Assembly: GCF_028687615.1 (NCBI RefSeq)
Contig: NZ_JAQTZU010000008.1
Span: forward strand, 87,728-151,727
Reading direction: 5' to 3'
Length of the DNA stretch: 64,000 bases
Source: Methylovulum sp.
GTDB lineage: Bacteria > Pseudomonadota > Gammaproteobacteria > Methylococcales > Methylomonadaceae
A program made the translations under genes and the position numbers. The notes under the pieces were generated by a model that was not told the origin of the DNA, made no database searches, and saw only the letters and a list, made by a program, of their open reading frames with translations. Shown one piece after another: positions 26,651 through 34,506 of the stretch. The first letter of the stretch is position 1, and each line of letters opens with the position of its first letter.

Positions 26651-27910
26651 ATGACTAATTCAGAACCCTGCATATCTTGGCTAGAAACGTTGCGCCAAAC
26701 TGCGTTGGCAAGTTTTCAGCAAACGGGTTTCCCGTCGCCGCGTGAAGAAGAATGGCGTTACACCAACGTGTCCGCGCTGGAGAAAAAAGCCTTTTCGCCG
26801 TTGTTGGAAGCGGCGCAAACCGTCGATACCGAATGGCTTAATAGCTATCAATTGGCGGATGCTTATTCGCTAGTCTTGGTCGATGGACATTTTTCTGCTG
26901 ACTTGTCACAACTGGCGGGTTTGCCAGAAGGCGCACAAATCCTCAGCATGGCGGATGCGTTGCAAACCTACCCCGAACAGGTCGCGGTCTATTTTGGCAA
27001 AGCGGTCAACCCTAACGAACACGGTTTTATCGCCTTCAACAATGCCTGGTTCACCGATGGCGTGTTTGTCCACATTCCTGCAAAATGCGTGTTAGACAAG
27101 CCCATCCAATGCCTGCACATCGTCACCCAAGACGGCGGTTTGGCGACCACGCGCAACCTGTTGGTTTTGGCTGACCACGCAGCCGTGCAATGGCTGGAAA
27201 CTTTTGTCGGCGAGGATGTCGGCTATTTGTCGGCTGCCGTGACAGAAGCCTTTGTCGGGCAGAATGCCGAACTGACGGGGTACAAAGTGCAGTGCGAATC
27301 AGAAAAAGCCTATCATTTTGGCGGCATGTACATCCAACAAGCCCGCGATGCGCGTTGTACGCACCATAATTTTGCTTTCGGCGGCTTGCTGGCGCGTTCC
27401 GACATCCATACCGATTTGGAACAAGCGGCGGAATGCGAGCTGAACGGATTGTATCTGGGCGTTAAACGCCAGCATATCGACAACCACACGCGCATCAACC
27501 ACAATCAGCCCTACGGCAAAAGCCTGGAAACTTATAAAGGCGTATTGGACGGCCGCGCCCGTGGCGTGTTTCAAGGTCGTGTGGTGGTGGCGGAACACGC
27601 CCAAAAAACCGATTCCACGATGAATAACCGCAATCTGCTGTTATCCGACTATGCCGAAGCCGATACCAAACCGCAGTTAGAAATTTATGCCGACGATGTC
27701 AAATGCGGGCATGGCGTGACGGTCGGGCAGTTGGATGAAAAATCGGTGTTTTACCTGCAATCGCGGGGTGTGGATGAAGAAACGGCGAGGAATATGCTGA
27801 CCTTTGCGTTTGCTAATGAAATGGTGGATAGAGTCAGTTTGCCCGCATTAAAAACGTTGCTGCTACAATTACTTTTAAAACATTTTCCACAAAATAGTTA
27901 TGTTGACTAA
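26651..27910 (+). CDS. sufD: SufD, iron-sulfur scaffold subunit
   Basis: 419 residues. Diagnostic features are PSPREEEWRYTNVS near the N-terminus, FNNAWFTDGVFVHIP, VFQGRVVVAEHAQKTDSTMNN-like text and KCGHGVTVGQLDE with the conserved His, ending in FANEMVDR. It pairs with SufB around SufC. A ribosome site AAGGAA precedes it after the HEPN gene, so it keeps its own translation start despite the insertion. It overlaps the DUF2721 gene by 11 bp. Confidence 0.96.
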   Translation: MTNSEPCISWLETLRQTALASFQQTGFPSPREEEWRYTNVSALEKKAFSPLLEAAQTVDTEWLNSYQLADAYSLVLVDGHFSADLSQLAGLPEGAQILSMADALQTYPEQVAVYFGKAVNPNEHGFIAFNNAWFTDGVFVHIPAKCVLDKPIQCLHIVTQDGGLATTRNLLVLADHAAVQWLETFVGEDVGYLSAAVTEAFVGQNAELTGYKVQCESEKAYHFGGMYIQQARDARCTHHNFAFGGLLARSDIHTDLEQAAECELNGLYLGVKRQHIDNHTRINHNQPYGKSLETYKGVLDGRARGVFQGRVVVAEHAQKTDSTMNNRNLLLSDYAEADTKPQLEIYADDVKCGHGVTVGQLDEKSVFYLQSRGVDEETARNMLTFAFANEMVDRVSLPALKTLLLQLLLKHFPQNSYVD

Positions 27911-28376
27911 ATTAGAGTTGTTTCAAGCTTTTGTTGCCCCTGCGATTTTTATTTCTGCGGCAGGTTTGTTTGTGTTATCGCTAAATGCCCGTTTAATGGC
28001 AATGGTGTCGCGCTTGCGGGTCTTTCATCGGGAAAAGCATTTAGCGGCAACGGCAGGCAAAAGACAGGAAGCCATCGCCTTTCAATCGCAAATTGAATCG
28101 GTAGAAAACCGGGCGGAAAAAATCAAACAAGCCTTTTTTTACCTGTTGCTTGGCACTATCGGGGTAATGGTGACTTGCTTGTTATTAGGCTTAGGTCTAT
28201 ACGCGCCTGAAGCGTTGGTCTTTGCCGTGATTTTATTTGTGCTGTCGGTTTTGTCGATGATGATCGGCTTGGCGTTTTATATTGCAGAAGTCAGCATTGC
28301 TTTAAGCTCAGTCAAGGAAGAAGAAAAATTGTATGGTTTGATTGATTCGCTAGACTTTGCTGATGAGCAGTCATAA
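27900..28376 (+). CDS. DUF2721 membrane protein
   Basis: 158 residues. A membrane helix at about 10-30 (FVAPAIFISAAGLFVLSLNARLMAMVSRLR), a charged helical segment at 40-78, and a hairpin of two membrane helices at 79-103 and 107-130. The pattern fits DUF2721, function unknown. The start overlaps sufD, implying co-translation. Confidence 0.75.
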   Translation: MLTKLELFQAFVAPAIFISAAGLFVLSLNARLMAMVSRLRVFHREKHLAATAGKRQEAIAFQSQIESVENRAEKIKQAFFYLLLGTIGVMVTCLLLGLGLYAPEALVFAVILFVLSVLSMMIGLAFYIAEVSIALSSVKEEEKLYGLIDSLDFADEQS

Positions 28377-28425
28377 CAACGTGAAAGTTAGTTAAAGGAA
28401 ATATAAAACAATTGGTTATGATAGG

Positions 28426-29061
28426 CTATAAAATTTCGGCAACTTCAATGCTGAGGTCTGGCAATTGCGATAAGGTGATCGAATCGCCAGATTGCAAGGT
28501 GGTTTTTTCAGCGTACCCATCGCCATTAGGCTTGCGGTAAACTTCCAGACAGTTTCCATTCAAGTTTAGCAGCCAATATTCAGGGACTCCGTGCAACGCA
28601 TACAAACGCAGTTTTTCGTTTTGGTCGAATCTCAATGAAGAATCGGCGACTTCAATTAATAAAAGGACATCGGCGGCGACAGGGTGGCGAGAAGTATAAA
28701 AATCCTCATGCGCTTTTAGCAACATGAAATCCGGTTCGGGTTCGGATAAATCGCCGAGTTGTAGCGGGTCTTGAACGCTGGTTATCAGGTTTTCAGGAAT
28801 TAATTTGCTAAGCACATGGTTAATGCGTTTCAAGTGACCCGCATGATAAGAGCCTATCGGTGCCATATCTAAAATTTCCCCGTTAATCAGTTCCACGCGG
28901 CTATCAGGCGGAAAAATATTGGCCTCGCCCATTCTGCGCCATTCATCCAGATGGGTCAGATGCTTAAGCGGACGGTTAAAGTCCGGCGAAGAAGCAGGCA
29001 TCACTTGATTGCGCCATTGTTCGCTATTCGCCAGTGGTTTAGTAGGATTAACAGTGACCAT
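28426..29061 (-). CDS. Uma2-family endonuclease-like protein
   Basis: 211 residues from the ATG at 29061; 29001 and 29148 are alternatives, and the last would overlap sufS. DUF820/Uma2 landmarks are SRVELINGEILDMAPIGSYHAGHLKRIN, EPEPDFMLLK, then VLLLIEVADSSLRFDQNEKLRLYA, which form a PD-(D/E)xK-like core with Asp, Glu and Lys. Known: expanded in cyanobacteria and other genomes, role unproven. It is the only gene of the suf region on the minus strand and lies head to head with sufS. Confidence 0.8.
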   Translation of the reverse strand: MVTVNPTKPLANSEQWRNQVMPASSPDFNRPLKHLTHLDEWRRMGEANIFPPDSRVELINGEILDMAPIGSYHAGHLKRINHVLSKLIPENLITSVQDPLQLGDLSEPEPDFMLLKAHEDFYTSRHPVAADVLLLIEVADSSLRFDQNEKLRLYALHGVPEYWLLNLNGNCLEVYRKPNGDGYAEKTTLQSGDSITLSQLPDLSIEVAEIL

Positions 29062-29141
29062 AAACACGCCAGAATTAAAAAGAATTTTACGTAAATATAA
29101 TAGCTTGGCTTTAGACAAGCAACATAAACTAACAGTTGACC

Positions 29142-30365
29142 ATGACAAACTTCCCAGTACAACAAATCCGCGCCGATTTTCCCATCCTTGCCGAAAAAAT
29201 TCGGGGTAAACCGCTGGTTTATCTCGACAACGCCGCCAGTTGCCAAAAGCCCAACGCGGTTATTGATGCCATCAGCGATTTTTACCGCCACGATTACGCC
29301 AACATCCATCGCGGTGTACACACGCTGAGCGTCCGCGCCACCGACAAATTTGAAGCCGCGAGGGAGAAGGTTAAAAGCTTCATCAATGCCGCTCAAGCTA
29401 AAGAAATCATTTTCGTGCGCGGTGCGACCGAAGCGATTAACCTCATCGCCCAGACTTTCGGCAAAGCCAACATCCAAACGGGCGACGAAATCATCATCAC
29501 CGCGATGGAACACCATTCCAACATCGTGCCGTGGCAAATGCTCTCTGAACAAACGGGCGCGGTGCTGAAAGTGGCACCGATGAACATGCAAGGCGAATTG
29601 CTTTACCCCGAATTTGAAGCCTTGTTAAACGACAAAACCCGCTTGGTTGCCGTCGTCCACATGTCCAACGCGTTGGGCACGATCAATCCAGTCAAAAAAA
29701 TGATAGACGCGGCCCATGCAAAAGGCATTCCCGTCATGCTCGACGGCGCCCAAGCCATCCCGCATATCCCCGTAGATGTGCAAGCCTTGGATTGTGATTT
29801 TTATGTTTTTTCTGGTCATAAACTCTACGGGCCATCCGGCATCGGTGTGCTGTACGGCAAACAAGCCCTGCTCGAAGCCATGCCCCCGTACCAAGGCGGC
29901 GGTGACATGATCCGCACCGTCACCTTCGAAAAAAGCACCTACGCAGGTTTGCCGCATAAATTTGAAGCCGGAACGCCGAACATTGCCGATGTGGTGGGTT
30001 TGGGCGCGGCGATTGACTATCTAAACAACTTCGGCATGGACGCGATAGCCGACTACGAAGTCGAATTGTTGGCCTACGCCACCCAACAAGCCGAACAGAT
30101 CAAAGGTTTAAAAATCATTGGCGAAGCGGCGGAAAAAGGCGCGATTTTGTCGTTCACGCTGGAACGCATCCACCCGCACGACATCGGCACGATGCTGGAT
30201 AGTTTAAGCATAGCGATCAGGGCAGGGCATCATTGCGCCATGCCCGTGATGGATTTCTATCAGATTCCGGCAACCGCTAGGGCTTCGTTTGCGATGTACA
30301 ACACGTTGGAAGAGATTGATGTGTTGATGGGTGGGATTAAGGGGTTAATTGAGGCGTTTGGGTGA
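29142..30365 (+). CDS. sufS: SufS, cysteine desulfurase
   Basis: 407 residues from the ATG at 29142. A PLP enzyme that supplies persulfide sulfur for SUF assembly. YLDNAASCQKP, the HRGVHTLS loop, the PLP lysine in FSGHKLYGPSGIG and the catalytic Cys in AGHHCAMPVMDF identify it. It has its own upstream region shared with the divergent Uma2 gene, so it may have a separate promoter from sufBCD. Confidence 0.96.
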   Translation: MTNFPVQQIRADFPILAEKIRGKPLVYLDNAASCQKPNAVIDAISDFYRHDYANIHRGVHTLSVRATDKFEAAREKVKSFINAAQAKEIIFVRGATEAINLIAQTFGKANIQTGDEIIITAMEHHSNIVPWQMLSEQTGAVLKVAPMNMQGELLYPEFEALLNDKTRLVAVVHMSNALGTINPVKKMIDAAHAKGIPVMLDGAQAIPHIPVDVQALDCDFYVFSGHKLYGPSGIGVLYGKQALLEAMPPYQGGGDMIRTVTFEKSTYAGLPHKFEAGTPNIADVVGLGAAIDYLNNFGMDAIADYEVELLAYATQQAEQIKGLKIIGEAAEKGAILSFTLERIHPHDIGTMLDSLSIAIRAGHHCAMPVMDFYQIPATARASFAMYNTLEEIDVLMGGIKGLIEAFG

Positions 30366-30410
30366 AGTTTTGTTAAGATGTTCTTTATCTTATTTTTGAT
30401 GCGATAAAAA

Positions 30411-30953
30411 ATGTATAAGCCTTTAGATAGTAAAGACATTGAAAGCGAGTTAAGTTACGCTTACTTACACGCTGTTGCATCATCGGTTGGAATAAATTGT
30501 CGGACAGACAATAGACATGCCGATAACCGATGTACTGATGCGATTCTTACTTGTCATGAGCATTTTGAAGGCAGCTATAAGGAAGAAATCGACTTAAAAA
30601 TTCAACTAAAAGCAACAATAGCTAAACCAGTTGAAACGCCTTCCCATTGTTCTTATTTTTTCCGTGGCGTTACCCAATACGATTGGCTACGCGAAGAAAC
30701 CCAAATTCAAAATCGTATGCTGGTCGTTTTGTTTTTACCAGAAAATCGTGGCGAGTGGTTGAGCGTAGACCCTGAGCAATTGATTTTAAAAAACTGTGCT
30801 TACTGGCTTAGTTTGCGAGGGGCTGATGCGAGTGCCAATAGTTCAGGAACGACGGTTTATTTGCCCAAAGAGCAATTGCTTTCGCCCGAAAACTTGTTAA
30901 ATCTTTTCCAAAGAATATCTAAAAATGAACCATTGAAATATGTATCGCCATGA
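30411..30953 (+). CDS. DUF4365-like predicted nuclease
   Basis: 180 residues. The N-terminal helix ESELSYAYLHAVASSVGINC, then CTDAIL, then EIDLKIQLKAT give the D-(x)n-(E/Q)xK pattern of DUF4365, a PD-(D/E)xK-superfamily domain (Asp43, Gln65, Lys67). The remainder includes YFFRGVTQYDWLREE and SLRGADAS. It overlaps the next gene by ATGA, so the two products are probably made together. AT-rich compared with the suf genes. Family assignment is from pattern only. Confidence 0.6.
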   Translation: MYKPLDSKDIESELSYAYLHAVASSVGINCRTDNRHADNRCTDAILTCHEHFEGSYKEEIDLKIQLKATIAKPVETPSHCSYFFRGVTQYDWLREETQIQNRMLVVLFLPENRGEWLSVDPEQLILKNCAYWLSLRGADASANSSGTTVYLPKEQLLSPENLLNLFQRISKNEPLKYVSP

Positions 30954-32083
30954 ATAATGACATTTTCGAAACCATTGCACCGACAGATTTAAGGGATTTT
31001 TTAAAATCCAAGGGTTGGCTTTTGGTAGAAGAAGCCATTAAGGATGGTTTGTATGTTCTTAAAAACTCTCAATACGACCGTAGGCAACTGGCTTTTCCAA
31101 TTGATAATAGTGCGCCGGATTATTTGGATTGCGTTGAAACCGTTATTCAGAAATTAGTAGATTTAGAAAACTGCTCATTCCGCGAATGGATGATGGCATT
31201 TTCTGAAATGAAAGACGATGCCATTGGTTATCGCATTGTCGATCAGCGCAATGAAAGCGCTTATATTCCTCTCAATTACGCCATAGAAGCTTTAAAAGGG
31301 GCAAAGGACATTTTGTTGTCCGCAGCCCATAGCGTATTAAAACCGCAAGCTTATCATCCCAAGCTGAAGCGTAAAGAAGCGGCACAACTATTGGAAAAAT
31401 CGCGTTTTAGACACACCGAAACGGGCAGTTTTGTCATTAAAGTTTCCACTCCTGTTAAAGCAATGGATTTGCAAGCGGATGTCTTTGAAAATACGCCTTT
31501 TGTCCGACAAGCGACATTAGTCATTAATCAATCTATATCTCAGTTGGTTGAGGCTATAGAAGCCGATAAAATGGAACAATTAATTGATAAAGTAAGACAG
31601 GAACCAAAACCCATTTTGTCATCAAATTTTTGTAAAGCTTTGCTTAATTTCCATGACGCAAATGATAATGCGGATTTATTTTTAAACTTTAAATGGGCAA
31701 GCATCATCAATAAGCCGTTAAACACTAAGAATACAATAAAAATACAAAGTGACTACTATAGCCGTATTGAAGATATTAGAAAGGAATTAAAAACCCAAGA
31801 GAAAGATAAGAAAGATATTTTTATTGGTACTGTTGAAGTATTGGCTGGTGATTTAGATTCAAGTGAACAACGTACAGGAGATGTGATATTGGATCTTTAT
31901 CAACAAGATGGTGAAAGTATTCGGGCAAGGGTCAACCTAAAAGCTGAATGGCATAGTTTAGCAATTAAAGCTTATGAAAATGCTGGGCATTACATTCAAA
32001 TTAAAGGTACGCTACAAGCGGGTAATCAACCTAGAATAATCAAAGATGTCACATCATTCTCTATTATTGAAGATAATCCTTGA
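30950..32083 (+). CDS. unknown protein partnered with DUF4365, possible C-terminal OB fold
   Basis: 377 residues, family not recognised. The N-terminal region (1-125) is mixed alpha/beta and the middle (130-290) is mainly helical. The last 80 residues (IFIGTVEVLAG; GDVILDLYQQDGESIRARVNL; AGHYIQIKGTLQAGNQPRIIKDV) alternate short strands like an OB fold, which would suit nucleic-acid binding. No transmembrane helix or obvious catalytic motif. It starts inside the DUF4365 gene. The two form the least explained unit of the suf locus. Confidence 0.6.
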   Translation: MNNDIFETIAPTDLRDFLKSKGWLLVEEAIKDGLYVLKNSQYDRRQLAFPIDNSAPDYLDCVETVIQKLVDLENCSFREWMMAFSEMKDDAIGYRIVDQRNESAYIPLNYAIEALKGAKDILLSAAHSVLKPQAYHPKLKRKEAAQLLEKSRFRHTETGSFVIKVSTPVKAMDLQADVFENTPFVRQATLVINQSISQLVEAIEADKMEQLIDKVRQEPKPILSSNFCKALLNFHDANDNADLFLNFKWASIINKPLNTKNTIKIQSDYYSRIEDIRKELKTQEKDKKDIFIGTVEVLAGDLDSSEQRTGDVILDLYQQDGESIRARVNLKAEWHSLAIKAYENAGHYIQIKGTLQAGNQPRIIKDVTSFSIIEDNP

Positions 32084-32152
32084 TTTAAAGGATAGCTTAC
32101 ATTTGACATATTCAATATTAACAAGCAGTTAGCAAGATAATATAAGGATTTT

Positions 32153-32383
32153 ATGTTCTACACCATCAAAGCCCACATCCACCAAGGCGAACAATCCGGC
32201 TTCGTAGCCGAATGCGTTGAATTGCCAATTGTTACGCAAGGGCAAACTTTAGATGAAGTGACCGCCAATTTGCGTGAAGCGATTAGCTTGCATTTGGAAG
32301 GCGAAGATTTGGCAACGTTAGGTTTTGCGCCTAATCCGCCGATTGTGGTCAATTATGAAATGGCGGCTGTATGCCAAAGCTGA
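32153..32383 (+). CDS. hicB: HicB-type antitoxin
   Basis: 76 residues. The partial RNase-H-like HicB fold shows in FYTIKAHIHQGEQSGFVAECVELPIVTQG, then LDEVTANLREAISLHLEG. It has no C-terminal DNA-binding domain, so autorepression may rely on a partner. It overlaps hicA by 13 bp, the reverse of the classical hicAB order but common for this subtype. Confidence 0.88.
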   Translation: MFYTIKAHIHQGEQSGFVAECVELPIVTQGQTLDEVTANLREAISLHLEGEDLATLGFAPNPPIVVNYEMAAVCQS

Positions 32384-32613
32384 AACGTTTAACCGCCAAA
32401 CAAGTTTTAGCGATTTTAAGCGGATTTGGATTTATTGTTGTGTCACAACGTGGTAGTCACATTAAAATGATGCGGATGGTACTGGGGCAAAAACAAATAT
32501 TGACCGTTCCGAACCATGACGAACTCGATACCGGAACGTGCAAGGCGATAATGCGCCAAGCTAGCCGATATATCAGTGCGGAGCAGTTGTATCCGTATTT
32601 CTATTCTGAATAA
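32371..32613 (+). CDS. hicA: HicA-type mRNA interferase
   Basis: 80 residues of the double-stranded RNA-binding-like HicA fold: GFGFIVVSQRGSHIKM with catalytic His30, then LTVPNHDELDTGTCKAIMRQA. Known: it cleaves mRNA when not bound by HicB. It lies 14 bp before sufU, so an active toxin is co-transcribed with iron-sulfur assembly genes. Confidence 0.9.
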   Translation: MPKLKRLTAKQVLAILSGFGFIVVSQRGSHIKMMRMVLGQKQILTVPNHDELDTGTCKAIMRQASRYISAEQLYPYFYSE

Positions 32614-32626
32614 ACAGAGAAAAACC

Positions 32627-33079
32627 ATGTTTGAAGACCTACGCGACCTCTATCAAGAAGTCATATTTGACCACAACCGCAATCCCCGCAATTTCCGCGT
32701 GATCGACAACGCCGACCGCAAAGTGGAAGGCTTTAATCCCTTATGCGGCGACCGTTTGACGCTGTTTTTAAAAATGGACGGCGATACGATACAAGACGCC
32801 AGTTTCCAAGGCTCCGGTTGTGCGATTTCCACGGCATCGGTGTCGTTGATGACGGACATTATCAAAGGCAAAACCGAAGCGGAAGCCGATGCCTTGTTTA
32901 AGACGTTCCACGACATGACCACGGGCAAAGGCGAAAATATTCAGTTGGAAGCGGTCGGCAAATTGGCGGTGCTGGCGGGGGTGCGCGAGTATCCGGCACG
33001 GGTGAAATGCGCGACCTTGGCTTGGCATACGCTGGATGCGGCGTTGAAGAATGAAACGCAGTCTATTTCTACCGAATAA
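32627..33079 (+). CDS. sufU: SufU-type iron-sulfur scaffold/sulfur-transfer protein
   Basis: 150 residues from the ATG at 32627. The zinc or cluster ligands are in FNPLCGDR, GSGCAIS and RVKCATLAW. The spacing between the first and second cysteine regions is that of SufU rather than IscU. It accepts persulfide from SufS. It is the last suf gene of the locus. Confidence 0.94.
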   Translation: MFEDLRDLYQEVIFDHNRNPRNFRVIDNADRKVEGFNPLCGDRLTLFLKMDGDTIQDASFQGSGCAISTASVSLMTDIIKGKTEAEADALFKTFHDMTTGKGENIQLEAVGKLAVLAGVREYPARVKCATLAWHTLDAALKNETQSISTE

Positions 33080-33125
33080 GTTTGTGGGTTCGGTTAGCGA
33101 CAGAGGCCGTGAAAGTTTTTGGTTT

Positions 33126-33155
33126 CGGAGTCAAAAAACATGTTTTTTAACTCCG
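33126..33155. terminator. hairpin after sufU
   Basis: CGGAGT and ACTCCG flank complementary A6 and T6 runs, giving a stem of about 13 bp interrupted by one mismatch. It lies 47 bp after the sufU stop and is a plausible end of the suf transcript. Confidence 0.5.
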
Positions 33156-33221
33156 ATGATTGCTAAAAATCAATATGTTATAAAATACCATTTTGACAAA
33201 TTCTGCATACTTTCACAGTCT

Positions 33222-33271
33222 CGATAGTGTAACCTACGAATCTAAGCAACAAATGTTGGGTTACGCTATCG
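33222..33271. repeat. inverted repeat before rsmJ
   Basis: CGATAGTGTAACC and GGTTACGCTATCG form a 13-bp stem with one G-T-type mismatch and a 24-bp loop, 22 bp before rsmJ. It resembles short dispersed palindromes common in intergenic DNA; function unknown. Confidence 0.45.
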
Positions 33272-33292
33272 TTATCTAACCTACCTGTTTTT

Positions 33293-34078
33293 ATGTCCCC
33301 ACAAAATCCCTATCTCGGAAAACTCGCCGTGCTTTACGAAGACTACGGCGACATCGCACCTTTCCAACAACTGGCAGACCAGCTTGCCGTTCCGCTCCGC
33401 AATTCCGTCGAAGCTAATTTCGATCAACATGAAGCCTTTTTCCTCTGCTGGCGTGACGGTTGCCTAAAACTGCTCGATAAGGAATTACTGAAAAAAGGCG
33501 GCATGATGGTGGAAATTGAACCGCGCGAGGGCGAACAACGCTCATGGCCCGCGCCGAAAGACGGGGCATTGGCGAAAGCTTTGGGGCGCAAGACCAAAAC
33601 TGTGGTCGATGCGACGACGGGCTGGGGGCAAGACAGCCTGCATATTTTTCGCATGGGTTATGGGTTGCTGTGCCTCGAACGCTCGCCCGTAATGGCGGCT
33701 TTGCTTGCCGATGGTTTGCAACGCTTAGCGCAGGAAGAGTGGATGCAGCGTTTGCAATTACACCCGCCGCGTTTGTTGGCAGGTAATGCCATTGACTTGT
33801 TGGCAACGCTGCCAGAACCGCCCGATTGCATCTACCTTGACCCGATGTTTCCGCCCAAACGCAAAAAATCGGCCTTGGCGAAAAAGTCGATGATGGTGTT
33901 GCGCGATTTGTTGGGCGATGATGAAGACAAAGACGCGTTGTTCGCCGCCGCGATGCAAGCCACCGGCAAGCGCGTGGTGGTGAAATGCCCCGATTATGCG
34001 CAGCCGTTGGGCGGCGGCAAGCCTAGCGATAGTTTTCACGGCAAGCTGTTGCGGTATGATGTGTTTTTGAAGAATTAG
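33293..34078 (+). CDS. rsmJ: RsmJ, 16S rRNA m2G1516 methyltransferase
   Basis: 261 residues. A SAM-dependent methyltransferase of the YhiQ family: VVDATTGWGQDS (SAM loop), CLERSPVMAALLADGL, IYLDPMFPPKRKKSALAKKSM, VVVKCPDYA, then SFHGKLLRYDVF. It modifies G1516 (E. coli numbering) of 16S rRNA. It sits between sufU and the Rieske gene, with its own upstream gap of 213 bp. Confidence 0.9.
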   Translation: MSPQNPYLGKLAVLYEDYGDIAPFQQLADQLAVPLRNSVEANFDQHEAFFLCWRDGCLKLLDKELLKKGGMMVEIEPREGEQRSWPAPKDGALAKALGRKTKTVVDATTGWGQDSLHIFRMGYGLLCLERSPVMAALLADGLQRLAQEEWMQRLQLHPPRLLAGNAIDLLATLPEPPDCIYLDPMFPPKRKKSALAKKSMMVLRDLLGDDEDKDALFAAAMQATGKRVVVKCPDYAQPLGGGKPSDSFHGKLLRYDVFLKN

Positions 34079-34102
34079 TAAAATATTAACGGAGAATCAA
34101 CC

Positions 34103-34423
34103 ATGTCAGATTGGGTGGATGTCATTGCCGAGCAAGCCTTGGCGGATGGTGACAATATAGTCGTCGATGTCGATGGCACCGATGTCGCGGTGTTTAAAAT
34201 CGACGGTGTCTGTTATGCGATTGAAGATGTTTGCACCCACGACGGTGCGGAAATCGCCAGCGGGATATTGGAGGGGGATGAGATCATTTGCCCACGCCAC
34301 GGGGCGAGGTTTTGCGTGAAAACCGGAGCGGTCAAATCGGCCCCGGCTTATGAGGATGTCGCCTGTTTTCCGGTGCGGATTGAAAACGGTAGGGTGCAGG
34401 TCAAGGATGACCGTTGGGATTAG
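34103..34423 (+). CDS. Rieske [2Fe-2S] ferredoxin
   Basis: 106 residues. The Rieske cluster motif is CTH-x16-CPRH (CTHDGAE, then EIICPRHGARF). It is a small soluble form like the ferredoxin subunits of aromatic oxygenases and the Rieske proteins found beside SUF genes. No oxygenase gene lies near, so an electron-transfer role linked to SUF is the simplest reading. Confidence 0.9.
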   Translation: MSDWVDVIAEQALADGDNIVVDVDGTDVAVFKIDGVCYAIEDVCTHDGAEIASGILEGDEIICPRHGARFCVKTGAVKSAPAYEDVACFPVRIENGRVQVKDDRWD

Positions 34424-34506
34424 ATGCAATGTCCACGAAATACACGAATCGTGCTTTTCGCTTCGCGCTCTACGGCTCGTGGACGATCTGTAATATCAAA
34501 AAAGTT

